A DNA stretch of 64,000 nt from Opimibacter sp041746735 (GTDB lineage Bacteria; Bacteroidota; Bacteroidia; Chitinophagales; Saprospiraceae), in assembly GCA_041746735.1 (NCBI GenBank), contig JBGTGP010000008.1, positions 65,463-129,462 of the forward strand, written 5' to 3'. How positions within the stretch are numbered: position 1 is the first letter of the stretch; each line of letters begins with the position of its first letter. A program made the translations under genes and the position numbers. This document shows positions 41,849 through 48,390 of the stretch, in pieces. The notes below the pieces were generated by a model. That model did not search any database, was not told the DNA's origin, and was given only the letters and a program-made list of their open reading frames with translations.

Positions 41849-42619
41849 CTATTCTTCTTCAGCCAATGGTGTAGAGATCTCCACATGTGGCTCGATCCAG
41901 AAATTATTGATCCCCTCGCCTGAGAGAATCCGGACTACCTGATTGTTGATCATTTCGAGAAGGGCCAAAAAGGTAATAATGGCATGTATGCGGTTTTCGG
42001 CTGAGGTAAAAATGTCGGCAAAATCCAGCCGCGGTTTAAACACCAGTTTACTGATGATCTGTTGTTGTTCCTCCTGGATCGTATAGGTGTACTTGACAAT
42101 GGTATGTACGGGATTGCGCTGAGCTTCTTCAAAGCGCTCCATCACCCGCTTGAAGGCTTGCATCAGTTTATACAAGGTCAGGCTTTCCAGTTCGGCGTCG
42201 GCGAGGGCTTCTTCGGCCAGTGACTGGAGTTCCACCTTGACATTGCCTCTCGGGAAAGACATAGACCTGGCTTCTTCTTTTCGGCGGAGTTCTTGTGTTA
42301 CCTCTTTATAGGATTTGTATTCGAGCAGGCGCTGGATGAGTTCTTCGCGGGGATCGATTTCATTGCCCTTTTCATCCACTTCTTTGCGGGGGATGAGCAT
42401 TTTGGCTTTGATCCGCATCAGGGTGGCGGCGACGAGGATAAATTCAGAGGCCAGGTCGATGTTGAGATTTTCCATTGTCTGGACATACCCCAGAAAGTCA
42501 TCGGTAATACGGGCGATGGGGATATCATAGATATCGAGTTCGTCGCGTTCAATAAAGAAGAGCAGCAGGTCAAAAGGCCCTTCAAAAGCATCGATCCGTA
42601 TGGTATAAGTCGATTCCAC
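41849..42619 (-). CDS. scpA: Segregation and condensation protein A
   Basis: Kleisin subunit of the SMC-ScpAB chromosome condensation complex, 256 residues. The N-terminal helix-turn-helix begins TIRIDAFEGPFDLLLFFIERDELDIYDIPI, the family signature, followed by LASEFILVAATLMRIKAKMLIP and a central acidic linker (KEVDEKGNEIDPREEL); the C-terminal winged helix is near 190-245. The start is a GTG (42619), the only start in phase after the promoter. scpB is not adjacent. Divergent from the RsmI-like gene with a 31-bp gap. Confidence 0.93.
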   Translation of the reverse strand: MESTYTIRIDAFEGPFDLLLFFIERDELDIYDIPIARITDDFLGYVQTMENLNIDLASEFILVAATLMRIKAKMLIPRKEVDEKGNEIDPREELIQRLLEYKSYKEVTQELRRKEEARSMSFPRGNVKVELQSLAEEALADAELESLTLYKLMQAFKRVMERFEEAQRNPVHTIVKYTYTIQEEQQQIISKLVFKPRLDFADIFTSAENRIHAIITFLALLEMINNQVVRILSGEGINNFWIEPHVEISTPLAEEE

Positions 42620-42637
42620 CCGTTACTTTTAGCGCGG

Positions 42638-42645
42638 CAAAGATA
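42638..42645 (-). promoter_or_regulatory. -7 promoter element of scpA
   Basis: TATCTTTG on the minus strand, an exact match 18 bp before the GTG start. The -33 element would fall inside the divergent methylase gene, so the two promoters or transcripts overlap. Confidence 0.5.
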
Positions 42646-42650
42646 TCATT

Positions 42651-43364
42651 ATGGTCAGACACAAGGGCAGGCTCTTTCTTCTCCCAGCTCCTATATCGGA
42701 GACGGGTTTGGAAAGCATATCCCCCGAAGCCATTCGGGTACTGCATCGTCTGGATCATTTTATCGTGGAGCGGGCGAGAACTACCCGACGATATATCAAT
42801 TCGACGCAGCCGGACAGGAAAGTGGAGTTGTTGAGTTTTGAGGAGATGCCGGAGGATATGTCAGATGTGAAGCGATTGCAGGAGCAGATGCAACCGTTGC
42901 TGGATGGCAGGGATATGGGGCTACTGTCAGAGGCCGGGCTGCCGGCTATTGCAGATCCGGGTAACCGGTATGTGGCTTTGGCACATCAATTGGGAATTCG
43001 GGTGGTGCCGGTTTCCGGTCCGTCCAGTCTGATGATGGCGCTGATGGCCTCGGGTCTGGAAGGGCAACGATTTGCGTTTCATGGCTATCTCAGCGCCAAG
43101 AAGGAGGATCTTTCAGGTCAATTGCGGGATATTGAGCGCCGGGCTGACCGGGATGATGCGACACAAATCTGGATAGAAACGCCATATCGGAATCGCCAGA
43201 TACTGGAAGCCGCCAATCAATATCTGAATGTGAAGCGCAAGTTTTGTATCGCTGCCGGACTTGGTAGTGAAAGCGGGTTTGTCCTGACACGGCAGGTTGA
43301 TGCCTGGCGTAGGAGCGGGTGGCCTGAGATCCATAAGATCCCGGCTGTATTTTTGATCCGGTGA
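42651..43364 (+). CDS. RsmI-like SAM-dependent methyltransferase
   Basis: A 237-residue tetrapyrrole-methylase-fold protein related to RsmI (16S rRNA C1402 2'-O-methyltransferase). Family marks: LFLLPAPISETG, the FIVERARTTRRYI segment, the SAM-site GLLSEAGLPAIADPGN (about 82-97), and VVPVSGPSSLMMALMASGL. The EAGxPxIxDPG motif is intact, but the C-terminal ~40-50 residues of classical RsmI (about 280) are missing. Such short paralogues are common in Bacteroidota. It may modify RNA or another substrate. Starts 5 bp past the divergent scpA -7 element. Confidence 0.85.
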   Translation: MVRHKGRLFLLPAPISETGLESISPEAIRVLHRLDHFIVERARTTRRYINSTQPDRKVELLSFEEMPEDMSDVKRLQEQMQPLLDGRDMGLLSEAGLPAIADPGNRYVALAHQLGIRVVPVSGPSSLMMALMASGLEGQRFAFHGYLSAKKEDLSGQLRDIERRADRDDATQIWIETPYRNRQILEAANQYLNVKRKFCIAAGLGSESGFVLTRQVDAWRRSGWPEIHKIPAVFLIR

Positions 43365-43489
43365 TGAAGAAGGTCATGAGACTCATACGAAAAGGTAAGA
43401 GGGGATATTCCTGGTGAAATAAGCTTCACGCCGCTATCGGAACTAACGGGAAATTGTCATGTTTTAATTTCAAACTAAGGTGAATCGAT

Positions 43490-44503
43490 ATGAGTACGTT
43501 AATGGGTGAGGATATAGATGAAATGGATCTGGAGGTAAAGGGCTATCTGGATATAGAGGTGGATCCGGGATTGGATCTCGTAGCTGAAATTCAGCGGCTC
43601 AAACGAGAAAAAAATGCAGTGATTCTGGCCCATTATTATCAGGATTCAGAAATTCAGGATGTGGCGGATTATATCGGAGACAGTTTGGGGTTGTCTCAGC
43701 AAGCTGCTGCTACGAAAGCGGATATCATCGTATTTGCAGGTGTGCATTTTATGGCGGAAACAGCCAAAATCCTTTCACCGCATAAAAAGGTGTTGCTGCC
43801 TGATCTCAAAGCCGGGTGTTCGCTGGCGGATTCTTGTCCGGCACCTTTGTTTAAGAAATTTAAGGACATGCATCCGGGCGCGGTGGTGGTGTCCTATATC
43901 AACTGCACAGCGGAACTTAAAACCCTTACGGATATCTGTTGTACGTCGACCAATGCGGTGCATGTGATCAACAGTATCCCTCGGGATCAGGAGATCATCT
44001 TTGCACCCGATCGTAATCTGGGTGCGTATCTCGAGAAGAAGACAGGCCGGAAGCTGATCCTCTGGAATGGTACGTGCATGGTGCATGAGATCTTTTCACA
44101 TGAGAAGATATCGCGGCTTCAGGTGCAGTATCCACAAGCCAAGCTTATCGCGCATCCTGAATGCGAATCCCATATTCTGGATATGGCCGATTTTATAGGT
44201 TCGACCAGTGGACTGTTGAAATTTACGAAAACGGATCCTGCCAAACAGTTTATTGTAGTCACCGAACCGGGGATCATCCATCAGATGCAACTGGCCAGCC
44301 CGGACAAGGAATTTTTTCCGGCTCCTCCGAATAATACCTGTGCCTGTAATGAATGTCCGCACATGAAGCGCAATACGATGGAAAAATTGTATTTGTGTAT
44401 GAAGTATGAGCGTCCTGAGATACTGTTGTCGGAAGACGTGATCAGGGATGGTCGGGCGAGTATTGACCGAATGCTGGAGATATCGAGGGCGGCGGGGCTG
44501 TGA
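43490..44503 (+). CDS. nadA: Quinolinate synthase
   Basis: Condenses iminoaspartate with dihydroxyacetone phosphate to quinolinate for NAD synthesis, using a 4Fe-4S cluster. The 337-residue protein has the three repeated domains and cluster Cys in LKAGCSLADSC, WNGTCMVHE and CACNECPHM. Other conserved stretches: VILAHYYQDSEIQDVADYIGDSLGLSQQAA, VFAGVHFMAETAKIL, and HPECESHILDMADFIGSTSG. No nadB or nadC is adjacent. Start at 43490 gives an N-terminal leader of ~20 residues before the first conserved strand. Confidence 0.96.
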   Translation: MSTLMGEDIDEMDLEVKGYLDIEVDPGLDLVAEIQRLKREKNAVILAHYYQDSEIQDVADYIGDSLGLSQQAAATKADIIVFAGVHFMAETAKILSPHKKVLLPDLKAGCSLADSCPAPLFKKFKDMHPGAVVVSYINCTAELKTLTDICCTSTNAVHVINSIPRDQEIIFAPDRNLGAYLEKKTGRKLILWNGTCMVHEIFSHEKISRLQVQYPQAKLIAHPECESHILDMADFIGSTSGLLKFTKTDPAKQFIVVTEPGIIHQMQLASPDKEFFPAPPNNTCACNECPHMKRNTMEKLYLCMKYERPEILLSEDVIRDGRASIDRMLEISRAAGL

Positions 44504-44575
44504 GGTTAAGATGGGTTTATGAGGTTTATAGAGTTTATAGGGTTAGAGGGTTAAGAATTAGAAGGTTAGATGGTG
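44502..44575. repeat. Degenerate 9-bp tandem repeat after nadA
   Basis: Five to eight diverged copies of a G/T-rich nonamer around TAGGGTTTA (GAGGTTAAG, ATGGGTTTA, TGAGGTTTA, TAGAGTTTA, TAGGGTTAG, AGGGTTAAG) start at the nadA stop codon. It lies in the 249-bp non-coding gap before the PorG-like gene. No function apparent. Confidence 0.6.
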
Positions 44576-44752
44576 GGGGTTTAGATGGAAGGGGACTTGT
44601 TTTATATTATGGATTAATATTATTTTTAATCGGCTGAATTTTAGGTATATATAGTGCTTTTGGCATAAATATTGTGGGTATTTACGGTGCGGGAGCATAC
44701 CAAAACGCGGTTTCATGGCGTTTCAACATATCTTCGCCCGCCAAATCAAGAC

Positions 44753-45574
44753 ATGAGCAGATATTTTTTACTTATTGCCTGTATTCTTTTCAGCGTTAGT
44801 GCCCGGGGTCAGAAAGGATATGAGATCGGTGGATTTTTGGGTGTTGCCAATTACATTGGTGATATCAACCCGGACTATTCCCTCAAGACCCCTGGTCCGT
44901 CCATCGGGGTTGTAGGGCGGTACAATTTTAATACTCGTACATCATTACGTTTTGATATGGCTGCCGGACGTTTGGCAGGTAAGGATGCCTTGTCGGAGAA
45001 TCCGTTTCAGCAGGCCCGTAACCTGAGTTTTCGTACAGACTATCTGGATGGGGCTATCAATCTGGAGTTTAATTTTTTCAGTTTGGTTCATGGCAGCAGG
45101 GATAAGTATTTCACGCCGTATGTGTTTGGTGGTTTAGCTTTTGCCTATTACAATCCCAAAGCAAAACTGGATGATCAGTGGCACGCCCTTCGACCATTAG
45201 GCACAGAGGGTCAATCTGGCAACGATGCCTACTCCCGTGTGGCGGGAGGTTTGGGGTACGGATTGGGTGTCAAATTGGATTTCAACTATGAATGGAGTCT
45301 CAATGTGGAGTTGTGTGCCCGTCAGTTGGGCACCGATTATCTGGACGATGTGAGTACGGTGTATCCGGAAAAAACCGAATTACTGGTCCGGCGTGGTGAG
45401 CTCGCGGTCCGTTTGTCAGACCGGTCGGGTGAGTTGGGTGGTGAACCGATAGGTGCACCCGGCAGGCAGCGTGGTGTTAGTGGTGACAATGATGCCTACT
45501 ATACTTTTCGGGTAGGGCTGGTCTATTACATAGGCTTGCTGCAATGTCCTTCGATCAGCAGGCCGCGTCCGTAG
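44753..45574 (+). CDS. DUF6089 outer-membrane protein, PorG-like
   Basis: A 273-residue outer-membrane protein. I start at the ATG at 44753 (MSRYFLLIACILFSVSARGQ, a signal peptide); a frame extension to 44672 is upstream sequence without signal-peptide character. The mature part begins KGYEIGGFLGVANYIGDINPDY, a pattern I associate with DUF6089/PorG-type barrels. It continues with GPSIGVVGRYNFNTRTSLRFDMAAG and ends with AYYTFRVGLVYYIGLLQCP. PorG is a type IX secretion component in Porphyromonas. The window also contains T9SS cargo genes, so a secretion role fits, but orthology is not proven and it could be a different barrel of the same fold. Confidence 0.75.
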   Translation: MSRYFLLIACILFSVSARGQKGYEIGGFLGVANYIGDINPDYSLKTPGPSIGVVGRYNFNTRTSLRFDMAAGRLAGKDALSENPFQQARNLSFRTDYLDGAINLEFNFFSLVHGSRDKYFTPYVFGGLAFAYYNPKAKLDDQWHALRPLGTEGQSGNDAYSRVAGGLGYGLGVKLDFNYEWSLNVELCARQLGTDYLDDVSTVYPEKTELLVRRGELAVRLSDRSGELGGEPIGAPGRQRGVSGDNDAYYTFRVGLVYYIGLLQCPSISRPRP

Positions 45575-45842
45575 GTAGTATCTCAGTTTGAAAACTCTTT
45601 TTTTGAAAATAAATTGAAATTTATAACAAATTGATTTTAAGCCCGTCTATACTTGTATCAATTAAAGTAAAGCTTTATCATATAAAACGTATTACGGTGA
45701 AAATGTGATCATATTAAACATATATCCAATGTGACGCTATATATAACTATCAGGTTATGAAGAAGTTAAATCACGAAAAATTTGAACCGAAGTATATGTG
45801 GTATGGTTTTAGATTATATATTTACCACAACAACAACAAAAA
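45575..45842 (+). other. 268-bp AT-rich leader of the toxin-antitoxin pair
   Basis: No gene seen. Immediately upstream of the antitoxin is an inverted repeat TGTGGTA (45797-45803) / TACCACA (45823-45829) overlapping TATATTTA (one mismatch to the -7 consensus), a candidate autoregulatory operator. A (CAA)n run precedes the start codon. Confidence 0.45.
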
Positions 45843-46070
45843 ATGGGAAAGACATTAAGTAAAAAACTTGCTGGAACAGCCGTATCCCGGCCCAACGGGA
45901 AGCCCACCAGTAAAGCACAATCTTCATATACTACAAGAGCAGCTTCAGCCTCTAACCATGAGGTTTCAAGTCAAGTAAATAAAATTATGTCAGCACTTAA
46001 TGAAGCCAACCAAATCAGCTCAGGCAGGAAAAAAGGTAAATCCTTCGACGACTTCCTCAAAGAAATTTAA
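45843..46070 (+). CDS. Putative antitoxin
   Basis: A 75-residue basic protein (MGKTLSKKLAGTAVSRPNGK...) with a Ser/Thr-rich middle and a C-terminal GRKKGKSFDDFLKEI tail. I do not recognise a DNA-binding domain. It directly precedes and overlaps (71 bp) a RelE-like toxin gene, the usual place of an antitoxin, and short proteins with this G-K-x-L-x-K-K-L-x-G start occur with such toxins in Bacteroidota. AT-rich compared with the flanking genes, consistent with horizontal gain. The role is inferred from position. Confidence 0.68.
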   Translation: MGKTLSKKLAGTAVSRPNGKPTSKAQSSYTTRAASASNHEVSSQVNKIMSALNEANQISSGRKKGKSFDDFLKEI

Positions 46071-46398
46071 AGTATTTCCGACCCAAAATTTTATTGACGA
46101 GGCTGTAGAAATCAGCAAGAAATACCACAACATAAAGAAAGATTTCACGGAACTCCGAAAAGAGTTACAGAAAGACCCAAGAAAAGGTGATGATCTTGGG
46201 GCTGGTATGTATAAAGTCCGCATGGCCATAACCGAAAAGGGAGATGGGAAAAGTGGAGGAGCCAGGGTAATTGTTTTCGTTAAGGTTGAAGAACAGGAGG
46301 TTTATGTTTTATCAGTATTTCTCAAATCACAATATGAAACGGCAATAACCTCCGCCCTAAAAGATCGCATAAAAAATCTGATGCTTGACCGACCTTAA
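46000..46398 (+). CDS. RelE/HigB-like toxin
   Basis: A 132-residue protein with a RelE-type fold: FIDEAVEISKKYHNIKKDFTELRKELQKDP (helical pair), then GMYKVRMAITEKGDGKSGGARVIVFVKVEEQEVYVLSVFLKS. The Lys/Arg residues and the KVRMAI...SGGARVI strands match the mRNA-interferase family. The only ATG is at 46000, giving ~25 residues before the usual domain start and a 71-bp overlap with the antitoxin frame; a non-ATG internal start near the end of the antitoxin gene cannot be excluded. Probable mRNA-cleaving toxin held in check by the 75-residue partner. Confidence 0.78.
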   Translation: MKPTKSAQAGKKVNPSTTSSKKFKVFPTQNFIDEAVEISKKYHNIKKDFTELRKELQKDPRKGDDLGAGMYKVRMAITEKGDGKSGGARVIVFVKVEEQEVYVLSVFLKSQYETAITSALKDRIKNLMLDRP

Positions 46399-46536
46399 GG
46401 GTAACGCCTGCAATGGAAGCAAGGCTAACTAACAAATTATGGGAAGTTTCTGACCTCGTGCAACTAATTGATACTCAAAATTCAAACTGAGACACTACCC
46501 GTTCGTAGCAGACATGGGAGGTGCTTATCTGATCCG

Positions 46537-46544
46537 TATCTTTG
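46537..46544 (+). promoter_or_regulatory. -7 element just before yjbQ
   Basis: TATCTTTG, an exact match ending 6 bp before the yjbQ ATG. If used, the transcript would have essentially no leader. No -33 TTTG is seen. Confidence 0.4.
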
Positions 46545-46550
46545 TTTTTG

Positions 46551-46961
46551 ATGGTACAGCATTATGCGCTTACGGTGGGACCGTTTAGCCGTGGATTTCA
46601 TGTGATAACAGATAACATTATTGGTGCTGTTGCGGAATGGCCGGAAACGGGTATGTTGCAGGTTTTTATCCGCCATACTTCTGCAGGATTGAGTATCAAT
46701 GAAAGTGCAGATCCCTCTGTCCTGCATGATTATCCCCTTTACTTTGACCGTCTGGCCCCCGAGCATTTGCCGGGGATTCTTCACGAAATGGAAGGACCGG
46801 ATGATATGCCGGCGCATATCAAGAGCACTCTTACCGGTTCATCCGTCAGTGTACCGATTCTTCATCATAGCCCGGCTCTGGGCACTTGGCAGGGGATATA
46901 TCTCTGTGAGTTCAGACAACAGGCGAGGGCACGACAACTCATCATCAGTATTCTGAGTTAA
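46551..46961 (+). CDS. YjbQ-family protein
   Basis: A 136-residue member of the YjbQ/UPF0047 family (a member is reported to have thiamin phosphate synthase activity in vitro; the physiological role is unclear). The start is the ATG at 46551; a TTG three codons upstream is open but less likely. Family marks: GFHVITDNI, the active-site-like LQVFIRHTSAGLSINESADPSVL (His/Ser/Asn), HIKSTLTGSSVSVPI, GTWQGIYLCEFR. It is directly followed by the LysE gene, whose ATG begins at the next base after the TAA. Confidence 0.88.
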   Translation: MVQHYALTVGPFSRGFHVITDNIIGAVAEWPETGMLQVFIRHTSAGLSINESADPSVLHDYPLYFDRLAPEHLPGILHEMEGPDDMPAHIKSTLTGSSVSVPILHHSPALGTWQGIYLCEFRQQARARQLIISILS

Positions 46962-47594
46962 ATGGGGCATTTGCTTTCTTTGGTCTTATTGGGAGAAGGT
47001 TTGATCACCGGGATCATGTTGACCCTGATGTTGGGGCCGGTGACGATGATCATACTTCGAAATAGTTTGCATTTCAATCGTATGGCGGGTTTATTGGCCG
47101 CTGCAGGCACCTGGGTAAGTGATTTTGTATATATCGGGATGACCTTTTGGATGACGTCTGCTTTAGCGACCTGGACTTCCCGACCAGACATTCGCATTGG
47201 GTTATTTTTGGCCGGTGGTGTCGGACTGCTGCTTATGGGTATAGCGATGTTATACAAGCGTCGTTCGCAGAAGGACATAAAGGATGAAGCACCTTCAGCG
47301 GGATACTTTACAGCCTTTGCTGCTGGCTTTATGGTCAATACGCTCAGCCCGTTTACGTTATTTTTTTGGTTGGGCGCAGCTGTGTTTCTGCGAATGCAAC
47401 AGGAGTCGCCGGTTTGGTATTATGCTGGTGTCATGCTGGCTCTATTTGCCGGAGATTTTACAAAGGCCTGGCTAGCACCGAAGCTTACCCTTTGGTTGAA
47501 GGAACAACATGTTCAGTGGGTACAGGTTGCGGCGGGCGGGTTGATAGCGGCGACGGGACTGTATTTGGTGTATTTGGGGGTGATAGAGGGGTGA
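46962..47594 (+). CDS. LysE-family amino acid exporter
   Basis: A 210-residue membrane protein with six predicted helices. The signature is the LITGIMLTLMLGPVTMIILRNSLHFNRMAGLLAAAGTWVSDFVYI segment, followed by SPFTLFFWLGAAVF and FAGDFTKAWLAPKL. LysE/RhtB proteins export amino acids such as lysine, threonine or homoserine lactone; substrate here unknown. It abuts yjbQ with no gap, so both are in one operon. Confidence 0.88.
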   Translation: MGHLLSLVLLGEGLITGIMLTLMLGPVTMIILRNSLHFNRMAGLLAAAGTWVSDFVYIGMTFWMTSALATWTSRPDIRIGLFLAGGVGLLLMGIAMLYKRRSQKDIKDEAPSAGYFTAFAAGFMVNTLSPFTLFFWLGAAVFLRMQQESPVWYYAGVMLALFAGDFTKAWLAPKLTLWLKEQHVQWVQVAAGGLIAATGLYLVYLGVIEG

Positions 47595-47757
47595 TCAAGG
47601 GGGATAAGAATGAGGAGGAGGAATCAGGGATAAGTATCAAGAGCAGGGAAGAAAAACAGAATCTACATAAATTCTAAATATACGTTATTATTAAATATAT
47701 GAATAATATATAAAATATTGTAAATGTGATTTTTAAGTAAAATTTGATATTTTCACA
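47595..47757 (+). other. 163-bp gap, G/A-rich then strongly AT-rich
   Basis: No gene. The first ~45 bp are a purine-rich tract (GGGTGATAGAGGGGTG...), the rest is about 80% A/T and probably carries the promoter of the HAD gene. Confidence 0.4.
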
Positions 47758-48384
47758 ATGCCAAAATCCACCATCCGCAACCTCCTCTTCGACCTCGGAA
47801 ATGTCATTATCGACATCGATATCCCCGGGACACATGACCGGATACAAGCGCTGCTACAACCGGGTTCAGACCTTTCCTCCATCGAAAAAGGCCTGCTCGA
47901 TTATGAATGCGGCAAAATCTCAACCGATATCTTCATCAACTCCATTCTTCGTCATGCCCATCGCGATGTGCAGGCACTGGATGTCATAGAAGCGTGGAAC
48001 AGCATGCTGATCGGGATTCCTTCCTACAGGCTGGTCATGCTGGAGACCCTGCGATCAAAATACAATGTGTATCTTCTCAGCAATACTAATGCCCTTCATC
48101 TGGAATGGGTACACCATTATGTGAACAAATATTTTGGGGTACGAGATTTTGAAAAGCAATTCTTTGACGAGACCTTTTACTCGCACCTGATCGGGGATCG
48201 CAAACCCAACCCAAGTATTTTCAAGTATGTCCAACAAGAAGGATTGATCACACCTGACGTGACCTTGTTTATGGATGATATGGCCGATAATCTTTCAGCT
48301 GCCTCCATGTCCGGTTTCAGGACCTACCTGGTCAAACCCGGAGAAGAAATTGCAGAATATCTAAAACTGGAGGGGTATTATTGA
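47758..48384 (+). CDS. HAD-family hydrolase
   Basis: A 208-residue phosphatase of the HAD-IA group (YihX/glucose-1-phosphatase-like). Motif I is LLFDLGNVIIDID (nucleophile Asp11 and the D-x-G-N-V-x form typical of YihX relatives), motif II VYLLSNTNAL, motif III KPNPSIFKY, and motif IV TLFMDDMADNL. Substrate unknown, likely a small phosphorylated metabolite. It is convergent with the OmpA-like gene with a 6-bp gap. Confidence 0.87.
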   Translation: MPKSTIRNLLFDLGNVIIDIDIPGTHDRIQALLQPGSDLSSIEKGLLDYECGKISTDIFINSILRHAHRDVQALDVIEAWNSMLIGIPSYRLVMLETLRSKYNVYLLSNTNALHLEWVHHYVNKYFGVRDFEKQFFDETFYSHLIGDRKPNPSIFKYVQQEGLITPDVTLFMDDMADNLSAASMSGFRTYLVKPGEEIAEYLKLEGYY

Positions 48385-48390
48385 CAGAAT

